The position numbers and the translations under genes are program-made. The notes under the pieces were generated by a model. It searched no databases, was not told where the DNA came from, and saw nothing but the letters and a program-made list of their open reading frames with translations. Below are positions 1 to 7,073 of a DNA stretch of 57,035 nt, piece after piece (within the stretch, counting starts at the first letter, position 1; the number at the start of each line of letters is the position of its first letter). The stretch comes from Desulfuromonadales bacterium (GTDB lineage: Bacteria > Desulfobacterota > Desulfuromonadia > Desulfuromonadales > BM103): assembly GCA_030145195.1 (NCBI GenBank), contig JAQYVY010000022.1, positions 1-57,035 of the forward strand. Reading direction: 5' to 3'.

Positions 1-2
1 GC

Positions 3-392
3 AACCGCAACGTCGATGCTAAAGAACCGCGCCTGATGGGTACGCCGGGCAGCGGTCCGGACTGCCCGGACACTCCGCAGATGTGCCAGAACAGGGACAT
101 CTTCTTCGCGGCCTGGGGTACGGAGAGAAAAAATCCCGTCACAGACTCTGCGCAAGACCTGGATCTTTTCATTACTTATACCCTCGACAGCGGCGACCAC
201 TTTGCTCCATCGATCCGCTTGGCACGGGGAGACAATGTTGACAGGCAGGCCGAGGCCCAACTTCGCGCAACCCCCGACGGCAGTCAGGTCTTTTCAGTCT
301 GGATCGACAAGGATCGGAAGGGGGCAAGCAATGCAAACCTTAGTACCGGAACATTTGAGCCGATCCTCTACGGACCGAGGACAAGCCGTTAG
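3..392 (+). CDS. C-terminal end of a probable secreted protein (partial)
   Basis: The reading frame is open from the left edge of the window, so the gene starts upstream; an internal ATG at 36 is not a credible start. About 129 residues remain, including a short Cys-containing stretch (GPDCPDTPQMCQNRD) and beta-rich text such as FAAWGTERK, LFITYTLDSGDHF and VFSVWIDKD, which reads like the last strands of an exo-sialidase/BNR-like beta-propeller. I suspect a large exported protein of the choice-of-anchor type, but the catalytic or repeat part is outside the window, so the function is unassigned. A strong terminator follows about 80 nt after the stop codon. Confidence 0.55.
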   Translation, partial: NRNVDAKEPRLMGTPGSGPDCPDTPQMCQNRDIFFAAWGTERKNPVTDSAQDLDLFITYTLDSGDHFAPSIRLARGDNVDRQAEAQLRATPDGSQVFSVWIDKDRKGASNANLSTGTFEPILYGPRTSR

Positions 393-474
393 GCGGGGGC
401 CAAGATATGGTTCAGGGCATGGACAGGAATCAGGACAAATCTTAATTTTAAATTGCATTGGTAAAAAAACGATC

Positions 475-510
475 AACGCCATCGGCCCTTCAAGGAGATG
501 GCGTTTTTTT
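475..510 (+). terminator. Rho-independent terminator
   Basis: Perfect 8-bp stem (AACGCCAT at 475-482 with ATGGCGTT at 498-505) followed by a run of T to 510. It closes the transcription unit of the partial secreted-protein gene. The rest of the 393-654 gap shows no credible gene. Confidence 0.85.
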
Positions 511-654
511 GACGCGATTTGGTTTGCCGCTGTCAAAGGGGGGGGCCTCAAAGAACATACACCCAAATAGTCTCTTGAGTTGTCGTCTCAGTTATTGTTG
601 GTAGAATTAAAGCGCAAATCAATCTGTGTTAATACCTCGTTTTGAGAGAAGTTA

Positions 655-1320
655 ATGAAAAATTTGCGCCTGCTGATAGTTGACGATCACCCGGTGATAG
701 GAGAGGGCCTTCTTTTGTTCCTCGAAAAATACCCGGAAATCAAGATTGTCTGCATGGCTTTAAATTGTCAGGAAGGACTCGAAAAACTGCATAAATGCGA
801 CCCCAATATTATTGTTATGGATTTGAGGATGCCGGGTATTGATGGTTTTGATGCAATCAGGCTCTTTCTGCAGCAAAAGCCAGAAATCGGGATTGTCGTT
901 TACTCTGGTTTTCAAGACGACCTTTCCGTCAATCATGCCCTGGAAGTTGGGGCGAGGGGCTATGTCCTCAAGGGTGACCCTGTTTCGCATTTAGTCGACG
1001 CTATACGAGTTGTCCAAAGTGGGGGCTACTGGTTAAGTCCTAACCTCAAGCAGACCTCAATCTCGTCGTTCCTGAAAGGAGATTGGCAAGAGCAAGGTCG
1101 GTTTGCCGACTTCGATACCTTGTCAGTACGCGAACAAGAGGTTTTCTGGTTGCTTGCCAAGGGTAAGTCAACCACCGAAGTGGGGGAGGCCATGTTTATA
1201 AGCCCGAAAACGGTGGCCAAACATCGTGTGGCTATTAAAACCAAGCTCAGGCTCAAAAACGTTGCCGAGATGGCTAATTACGCCATGCTCATCAATCCGC
1301 AAAAAATCAACGAACTGTAA
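655..1320 (+). CDS. NarL/FixJ-type (LuxR-family) response regulator
   Basis: A 221-residue two-domain regulator of normal length for the family. The receiver domain (about 3-120) has the acidic pair D10/D11, the phosphoacceptor D56 in IIVMDLRMPG, S84 at the switch position and K106. After a linker, a LuxR-type helix-turn-helix covers about 153-215 (DTLSVREQEVFWLLAKGKS, then FISPKTVAKH). It should bind DNA as a dimer when phosphorylated. A purine-rich GAGAGAAG lies just before the ATG. No histidine kinase is adjacent, so it is an orphan here and its signal and targets are unknown. Confidence 0.93.
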   Translation: MKNLRLLIVDDHPVIGEGLLLFLEKYPEIKIVCMALNCQEGLEKLHKCDPNIIVMDLRMPGIDGFDAIRLFLQQKPEIGIVVYSGFQDDLSVNHALEVGARGYVLKGDPVSHLVDAIRVVQSGGYWLSPNLKQTSISSFLKGDWQEQGRFADFDTLSVREQEVFWLLAKGKSTTEVGEAMFISPKTVAKHRVAIKTKLRLKNVAEMANYAMLINPQKINEL

Positions 1321-1426
1321 GAGGGGACATTCTCTCTTCCCCCCGTCAAGAACAAACAAATAACCGTGTATAATAAGTCAGTTACAGATACAGTCTGATT
1401 CTTTAAAAGGTTAAAAGTTAAAAGGG

Positions 1427-1484
1427 GTCAGCCCTCGACATTGGACATAAGCAAAACAACTAATGTCCCAAGTCAAGGGCTGAC
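1427..1484. repeat. REP-like inverted repeat (GGGGTCAGCCCT type)
   Basis: Two 22-nt arms (1427-1448 and 1463-1484) are complementary at 19 of 22 positions around a 14-nt loop. The left arm begins GTCAGCCCTCGACATTGG and the right arm ends GTCAAGGGCTGAC. It lies between convergent genes, and its GGGGTCAG head recurs in the hairpin at 2955-2984. Confidence 0.75.
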
Positions 1485-1535
1485 ACCTTCCTTTCCGGTG
1501 CTTTCTTGTCGCAAGAAGATAAACAACACCGAATT

Positions 1536-1940
1536 CTAGACTTCAGGTTTGTGGACTGGGAGGGAGAGTAGGTAGAGAGTCACGCCACAGCCAATCAGCA
1601 AGAGCAGCAAGCGAATCCAGAGGATGTCCACCAGGAAAAAGGCTGAGAGAGTAATGCTCGTCCAGACCAGGGCAATTGCTTTGGCTTTACTGGCGCGCGA
1701 CATACCTCGCCCGTCGATGTAGGGGCGAATAATTGGCCCTAAATGAGCATGGTCGAGCAGCCAGTTGTAGAAATTTTCGGAGCTGCGGGCGAAGCAGGCC
1801 AGGGCAAGCAACAGGAATGGAACGGTCGGCAAGACCGGCAAAAAAACCCCGAGGACGCCCAGGCCGGTAGCGATCAGGCCTGAGATCATCAGTGCCCAGC
1901 GCAGGGCCGGATTGATCGGTTTATGTTGTGGTGTGGTCAT
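1536..1940 (-). CDS. DUF454 (YbaN-family) inner-membrane protein
   Basis: About 134 residues from the ATG at 1940. It contains the family signature GVFLPVLPTVPFLLLALACFA followed by ARSSENFYNWLLDH, plus membrane segments near residues 13-45 and a C-terminal pair around 80-125. Length and motif order match E. coli YbaN (about 125 aa), whose biochemical role is unknown. The frame continues upstream to 2018 with weaker initiation codons, and no clear Shine-Dalgarno decides the start, so the N-terminus is uncertain by up to 26 residues. It is transcribed convergently with the response regulator. Confidence 0.85.
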   Translation of the reverse strand: MTTPQHKPINPALRWALMISGLIATGLGVLGVFLPVLPTVPFLLLALACFARSSENFYNWLLDHAHLGPIIRPYIDGRGMSRASKAKAIALVWTSITLSAFFLVDILWIRLLLLLIGCGVTLYLLSLPVHKPEV

Positions 1941-2133
1941 TGCTTTATTTTGTAGCATACCTTGGAACTTGCGCGACACCTTTCTGACCGGGTATCCGCC
2001 TCTATTAAGGGGGGGCATTGGTTATTTATTTAACTTATTGTGATTATGGGGTGTCACTTTTAAGCCCTGCATTATCTGATAGCCCGACAGCCTGCCAATC
2101 AGTTTAATCTCGATTTTTTGATATACTCCAAGC

Positions 2134-2622
2134 ATGAGAACAGAAACCACGCTGCGATACTTAATGCCTATCCTGCTTGTACTGGCAATCATTACTACAT
2201 GGTCAACCCTTGTGATTGCTAAAGAAGCACCATACCAATGTGAACCAACTGTGGAAGATGAAATGGGGCCTTTCTATCGTCCCGATGCACCTTATCGTAA
2301 CAGTGTTGGCACCGGCTATCTGCTCGTAGGCACTATCAAAGCCGCACACGATTGCAGCCCCATTGCCGCTGCCAAGATTGAATTCTGGATGACCGGACCG
2401 GATGGCCGTTATGGCGATGCCTGGAGGGCAACTCTCTTGAGCGCCGAGAACGGTACTTATTATTTCGTCAGTCATGCAGCGACCGAATTCGGCAGTCGTC
2501 GACCGCATATTCACCTCAGGGTTACAGCAAAAGACTTTGCACCTCTCGTCACCCAGCACTATCCCGGGGCAGACACTGGCGAAGGCCTGTTTGACCTGAT
2601 ATTGATTCCAGTACCGAAGTAG
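2134..2622 (+). CDS. Secreted intradiol ring-cleavage dioxygenase-like protein
   Basis: 162 residues: an N-terminal hydrophobic segment (about 8-28) that looks like a signal peptide or anchor, then a small intradiol-dioxygenase-like beta domain. Family hallmarks visible are GPFYRPDAPYRN near the start of the domain, DGRYGDAWRA, and RRPHIHLRV carrying the two histidine iron ligands. Classical catechol and protocatechuate intradiol enzymes also use two tyrosinates. One candidate is Tyr in GRYGD, but the position before the HIH motif reads ATEFGS, so the second tyrosine is not evident. The protein may be non-catalytic or use altered iron ligation. No aromatic-degradation genes lie nearby. Confidence 0.75.
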   Translation: MRTETTLRYLMPILLVLAIITTWSTLVIAKEAPYQCEPTVEDEMGPFYRPDAPYRNSVGTGYLLVGTIKAAHDCSPIAAAKIEFWMTGPDGRYGDAWRATLLSAENGTYYFVSHAATEFGSRRPHIHLRVTAKDFAPLVTQHYPGADTGEGLFDLILIPVPK

Positions 2623-2676
2623 TTAAGATGCAGCGTTTGGGGCACTTAAAATCGAGTGTCCCTTCTGGGAGTGACT

Positions 2677-2719
2677 ATGGAGATCGGGGACACATAACTT
2701 ATGTGTCCCCGATCTCCAT
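2677..2719. repeat. Perfect 21-bp palindrome with GGGGACACA core
   Basis: The arms 2677-2697 and 2699-2719 are exact reverse complements around a single central C. The core GATCGGGGACACATAA and its mirror resemble REP units. It abuts the broken gene remnant at 2718-2843 at the exact point where that gene's similarity ends. Confidence 0.85.
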
Positions 2720-2843
2720 GCAGAAGCTCACAGAACTGGCGCAAGGACGCAGCCTCTTCGGCGTTAAAATGTTTATCAGCCAGGCAAAGTTCGATCAGGT
2801 CGGTGCGGCGGAAGGGGAGAAATGCTTCAGCTGGCATGGTCAT
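2718..2843 (-). pseudogene. Remnant of the 5' end of a DUF3754-like gene
   Basis: On the minus strand an ATG at 2843 opens a frame reading MTMPAEAFLPFRRTDLIELC and then LADKHFNAEEAASLRQFCELLH, which resembles the N-terminus of DUF3754 (TMEM143-type) proteins, where a phenylalanine- and arginine-rich segment precedes a DLI(E/D)xL motif. After residue H42 the frame runs straight into the palindromic repeat and stops shortly after. About 42 codons of a protein that is normally hundreds of residues long survive, so I call it a truncated remnant. The family assignment is from memory of the motif and is moderately sure. Confidence 0.55.
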
Positions 2844-2954
2844 CTTCGGTGCAAGTGGTTGATTTAAAGATAATCGGTTTGACCAATGATGCAAGAAACG
2901 GAGTCAGGGAACCTGGGGACACAATCCCTATTCTAATGTCAGTTAAGTTGCTAT

Positions 2955-2984
2955 CAGGGGTCAGTTTTTATAAACTGATCCCTG
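2955..2984. repeat. REP-like hairpin (GGGGTCAG type)
   Basis: CAGGGGTCAGTTT is mirrored by AAACTGATCCCTG with one G-U-type mismatch and a short A/T loop. A lone GGGGACACA half-site sits just upstream at 2915-2923. The intergenic region 2623-3119 is therefore made largely of repeat units plus the DUF3754 remnant. Confidence 0.65.
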
Positions 2985-3119
2985 CTTAAATTTTATTAAT
3001 TGTTATAACTGGCAGAAATTGGCGTTTCCCTGAAATAGTGGGCTAGCTGCTAAACTGTGGTTTAATATAAAACTAGTGGTTTTTTGTTGCGGGTTACAGA
3101 AAAGTTAAAAGGGAGGATG

Positions 3120-5279
3120 ATGAGCGATACGACAGGCCCATTGTATATTGCCTTGCTTAGTCTTCACGGCTTGATTCGAGCCGAAGACCTGGAACTGGGT
3201 CGCGATGCCGATACGGGCGGACAGACTCTCTATGTGGTCGAGCTTGCCCAGGCCCTGGCTCGCCATCCTGAAGTTGCCAGGGTTGACCTCATCACCCGAC
3301 GGGTGGTGGACGCGAAGGTTGACGATATCTACGCTGAGCCGATTGAAAGACTGGCAGATAACGCGCGGATTGTGCGGATTGATGCTGGGCCGGAGGGCTA
3401 TATTTCCAAAGAAGAGTTGTGGGATCACCTCGACAGCTTTTCTGACAATCTCGCCAGCTTTTTCCATGACAGCAACCAGCGGCCTGACATTCTGCACAGC
3501 CATTACGCCGACGCCGGTTATGTCGGTTCGCATCTGGCAAATTTATTGGGCATCCCCCTGATTCATACCGGGCACTCTCTTGGTCGGGTTAAACGGAGTC
3601 GTTTGCTGGCGGTCGGATTGACGTCACTGGAGATTGAAGAGCGATTTAATATGAGTCGGCGCATCGAGGCCGAAGAGAAGACCTTGGCAACGGCCGAGCG
3701 TGTCATCACCAGCACCCGCCAGGAAATCAGAGAACAGTACGAGCTTTACGATCACTACCAGCCCGATCAGATGCGGGTGGTGCCACCGGGAACTGATCTT
3801 AAACAGTTCCTGCCGCCCAGCGGGGGAGAACTGAAATCCGAGCTTTTCGCGGAGCTTGTGCACCATCTAAAAGACCCGAAAAAACCGATTATCCTGGCCC
3901 TGTCCCGGCCGGATAAACGCAAGAATATCTGTGCCCTGGTTGAGGCCTATGGTCAGTCCAGCAGACTACAGGAGCTGGCCAACCTGGTGATTATTGCTGG
4001 CAATCGCGATGATATCGATGAGCTCGAAGACGGGGCGCAAGAAGTTTTCCATGAACTGCTGGTGGCCATTGATCGTCATGATCTCTACGGCAAGGTGACG
4101 ATGCCGAAACATCATCAACGCCATCAGGTCGCACTGATTTATCAAATCGCTGCAGCGACCGGGGGTGTTTTTGTCAATCCGGCCTTAACTGAGCCGTTCG
4201 GCCTGACCCTGATCGAGGCAGCGGCTTCCGGCTTGCCCATTGTTGCCACCGAAGATGGCGGCCCGAGCGATATCCTCGGCAATTGCAACAACGGCTTTCT
4301 TATCGACCCGCTGGAGCCGGAAAACATTGCTGAAGCCTTACTGAAACTTCTTGAGGATCAGTCCCTGTGGGCCCGTTGTGTTGAGAATGGTCTTCTAGGG
4401 GTTCGTGAGCACTATTCGTGGACAGCGCATGCAAACCGCTACCTGAAGTTGCTGCGGCCGATTGTTCAGCGTTCCGAGAGCCTGGTGCGTCAGCCGGCTC
4501 GGCGCCGGCCCGGTCTGTATCGGGATCGCGTCATTGTCAGTGACCTTGACCAGAACCTGATTGGAGACGCTCAGTCTTTAAAGCAGTTGGTCGAGGTGTT
4601 GCGCCAACATCGCAAGAGTACGCAGTTTATTATTGCCACCGGCCGACGCCTTGATTCGGCCCTGAAGCTGATGAAAAAGCACGGTATCACGAAGCCTGAC
4701 ATCTTGATCACCAGCAGCGGCACAGAAATCTACCACGCACCGAAACTGACAGCCGATATCGGCTGGGCCAGGCACATTGATCACCAGTGGGCCCCCCATA
4801 TTGTCAGGGATCTGTTACGGGGCTATCCGGGGTTAAAAAAGCAGCCCAAGTTGGAACAGAGCCGATTCAAGCTCAGTTATTACATTGATCCCGAGCTTGC
4901 GGATATCGAAGAGATCAAATGCCTGCTTCATCAGGAGGAGCAGGCGGTCCATGTCCAGACGGCTTTCGGCCAGTATCTCGATATCATGCCGTTACGGGCT
5001 TCCAAGGGGATGGCGCTACGCTACATCGCCACACGCAAAAACATCCCCCTGGAGTCGATCTTCGTCGCCGGAGGGTCTGGTGCCGATGAAGACATGATGC
5101 GCGGCAACACCCTGGCTGCGGTTGTGGCCAACCGTCATCATGAAGAGTTGTCGCAGCTGGTGGATGTCGAGCGCATCTATTTTTCCAGCAAACCGAACGC
5201 CGCAGGAATTTTGGAGGCTCTGGAACACTACGATTTTTTTGCCAGCTGCAGTGACCCAGGCGAAGGTCAACGGCCATGA
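3120..5279 (+). CDS. sps: Sucrose-phosphate synthase with C-terminal HAD domain
   Basis: Makes sucrose 6-phosphate from UDP-glucose (or ADP-glucose) and fructose 6-phosphate. From the ATG at 3120 the protein is 719 aa; ATG codons occur at 3117 and 3120 after GGGAGG, and 3120 gives the better spacing, while a TTG at 3084 is possible. Residues 1-440 form a GT4 glycosyltransferase (GRDADTGGQTLYVVELA, LHSHYADAGYVGSHL, and the acceptor-site motif LTEPFGLTLIEAA). Residues about 460-715 form a sucrose-phosphatase-like HAD domain. Its motif I is DLDQN rather than DxDxT and its last motif is GGSGADED rather than GDSGND, so this domain is probably inactive. The stop codon overlaps the ATG of the phosphatase gene by 4 nt. 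Confidence 0.93.
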   Translation: MSDTTGPLYIALLSLHGLIRAEDLELGRDADTGGQTLYVVELAQALARHPEVARVDLITRRVVDAKVDDIYAEPIERLADNARIVRIDAGPEGYISKEELWDHLDSFSDNLASFFHDSNQRPDILHSHYADAGYVGSHLANLLGIPLIHTGHSLGRVKRSRLLAVGLTSLEIEERFNMSRRIEAEEKTLATAERVITSTRQEIREQYELYDHYQPDQMRVVPPGTDLKQFLPPSGGELKSELFAELVHHLKDPKKPIILALSRPDKRKNICALVEAYGQSSRLQELANLVIIAGNRDDIDELEDGAQEVFHELLVAIDRHDLYGKVTMPKHHQRHQVALIYQIAAATGGVFVNPALTEPFGLTLIEAAASGLPIVATEDGGPSDILGNCNNGFLIDPLEPENIAEALLKLLEDQSLWARCVENGLLGVREHYSWTAHANRYLKLLRPIVQRSESLVRQPARRRPGLYRDRVIVSDLDQNLIGDAQSLKQLVEVLRQHRKSTQFIIATGRRLDSALKLMKKHGITKPDILITSSGTEIYHAPKLTADIGWARHIDHQWAPHIVRDLLRGYPGLKKQPKLEQSRFKLSYYIDPELADIEEIKCLLHQEEQAVHVQTAFGQYLDIMPLRASKGMALRYIATRKNIPLESIFVAGGSGADEDMMRGNTLAAVVANRHHEELSQLVDVERIYFSSKPNAAGILEALEHYDFFASCSDPGEGQRP

Positions 5280-6136
5280 ATGAGAAGCGCCTGCTGCTGT
5301 GCTGCGATATGGATCGAACCGTAATCCCGAACGGTCGCCAGATTGAGCATCCCGCTGCCCATCAGCGATTCAAAAACTTTTGTAGTCTGCCCGGAGTGGC
5401 GCTGGTTTACGTCACCGGGCGGCATCAGAATCTGGTGAGGCAGGCCATCCAAAGCTATGACCTGCCCGAACCTGACTATGCGGTGACGGACGTCGGTACG
5501 AAGATTTATCATATTGTTGCCGGTCAATGGCGGGCCCTGAACCTCTGGGATCAAATCATAGCAGTTGACTGGCGGGGCAGCAGCCATGAGCAGTTGCATC
5601 GGCACCTCTGTTCGTTGACTGAACTGAAGCTTCAGGAAGAGAGCAAGCAGAACACCTTCAAGCTCAGCTATTATCTGTCGCTACAGGCAGATCAAGAGCA
5701 GGTGCTTTCCCAGGTTGCCGAGCGTCTTGACCGGCTGGGGGTGGCGGCCAGCCTGATCTGGAGTATTGACGAGCCGGAACAGCTCGGCCTGCTCGACATT
5801 TTGCCACGCAACGCGACCAAATTACATGGTATGCAATTTCTGCAACAGCAGCTGGGTTATCGGCACGAGGAGGTCCTGTTTGCCGGTGACAGCGGCAACG
5901 ACCTGCCGGTCCTCGCGAGCGCCATCCGTTCGGTGCTGGTTGCCAATGCCAGTGACGAGGTCAAACGAGAGGCGTGTCGACTTGCCAAACAGAATGGCCA
6001 TGAATCAGCTCTCTATCTTGCCGATGAGCAGAGTTCCCCGCTGGGAGGTCATTATACCGCCGGGGTTTTGCAAGGGATCGGGTATTTTATTCCGGAATAT
6101 CGTGACCAGTTGAAACAGTTGGAATGTGCCTCATGA
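5276..6136 (+). CDS. spp: Sucrose-phosphate phosphatase (HAD family)
   Basis: Hydrolyses sucrose 6-phosphate to sucrose. 286 residues with intact HAD motifs: CDMDRTVIPNG (nucleophile D11, acid/base D13), VTGRH around residue 45, a conserved lysine in LPRNATKLHG, and FAGDSGNDLPVL near residue 200. The intact motifs contrast with the degenerate HAD tail of the upstream synthase and fit a division of labour. It overlaps the synthase by the sequence ATGA and the next gene by ATGA as well, so the three are translationally coupled. Confidence 0.93.
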   Translation: MNEKRLLLCCDMDRTVIPNGRQIEHPAAHQRFKNFCSLPGVALVYVTGRHQNLVRQAIQSYDLPEPDYAVTDVGTKIYHIVAGQWRALNLWDQIIAVDWRGSSHEQLHRHLCSLTELKLQEESKQNTFKLSYYLSLQADQEQVLSQVAERLDRLGVAASLIWSIDEPEQLGLLDILPRNATKLHGMQFLQQQLGYRHEEVLFAGDSGNDLPVLASAIRSVLVANASDEVKREACRLAKQNGHESALYLADEQSSPLGGHYTAGVLQGIGYFIPEYRDQLKQLECAS

Positions 6137-7023
6137 GATCATCACAGCAGTTGACCATTTTTGGCGAAGTACTCTTTGACTCTTTTCCGACTGGAGAGCA
6201 GGTTCTGGGTGGGGCGCCGTTCAATGTCGCTTGGCATTTACAGGCTCTGGGTGACAGCCCACGATTTATTTCGCGGGTCGGCGACGACGCGCTCGGCAAG
6301 AGCATCCTCACCGCCATGCTCGACTGGGGGATGGATACCGCCGGTGTTCAAATTGATTCGGAGCACCCGACCGGACGGGTCGAGGTCCGGATCGAAAAGC
6401 ATGAACCGAGCTACCAGATCCTGGCCGATTGTGCCTATGACTTCATCGCCGCCGAGACTCTCAGCAGCGTACCCGCCGACGGCATGGTTTATCATGGCAC
6501 CCTGGGCCTTAGAAACCCGGTCGCCCGTAACGCCTTTGCCAAGCTGGCAGAGAATCGGCCGGCGCTATTTTTGGATGTAAATCTGCGACCCCCATGGTGG
6601 CAAAAAGCCGAAGTTTTTCACTGGCTGGAACAGGCCCGCTGGGTCAAGCTCAATCAGGCTGAACTCGACCTGCTCGGCTTCGATGCAGGCGATCTCCGGC
6701 AAGAGATGGCGCGGCTACAGTCACAATTTCAACTGGAGCAGCTCATCCTGACCCGCGGCGCAGCAGGAGCCCTGGTGCGTACAGCCAAAGGGGAGTACCA
6801 TCAGGTGGCCCCGCAAAAAGCGTCGCCCCTGGTTGATACCGTGGGTGCCGGAGATGCTTTTACGGCCGTCTATATCCATGGTTTACGCGCCGGCTGGTCG
6901 GTCAGCGAGACCGTCGCGGCTGCCCAGCGGTTCGCCGGCAAGATCATCTCTCTGCGCGGCGCCACCACGACCGACGTCGATTTTTATCGAAACTTTATCA
7001 ACTCATGCGCTTCACTTTGCTGA
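6133..7023 (+). CDS. fruK: Fructokinase (PfkB/ribokinase family)
   Basis: ATP-dependent phosphorylation of fructose to fructose 6-phosphate. The start at 6133 (MRSSQQLTIFGEVLFDSFPT) overlaps the previous stop by ATGA; an in-frame ATG at 6124 is also possible. PfkB signatures: GGAPFNVAWHLQALG near the N-terminus and LVDTVGAGDAFTAVYIHGL, with the catalytic Asp in the GAGD motif, near residue 245. It can recycle fructose released by amylosucrase into the synthase substrate. The gene is unrelated to bacterial 1-phosphofructokinase despite the shared symbol; the symbol follows methylotroph usage. Confidence 0.88.
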   Translation: MRSSQQLTIFGEVLFDSFPTGEQVLGGAPFNVAWHLQALGDSPRFISRVGDDALGKSILTAMLDWGMDTAGVQIDSEHPTGRVEVRIEKHEPSYQILADCAYDFIAAETLSSVPADGMVYHGTLGLRNPVARNAFAKLAENRPALFLDVNLRPPWWQKAEVFHWLEQARWVKLNQAELDLLGFDAGDLRQEMARLQSQFQLEQLILTRGAAGALVRTAKGEYHQVAPQKASPLVDTVGAGDAFTAVYIHGLRAGWSVSETVAAAQRFAGKIISLRGATTTDVDFYRNFINSCASLC

Positions 7024-7073
7024 CGCTGAAATAGCTGTAGTCAAGAGCAACGACACGCTTTCAAGGATGATTT

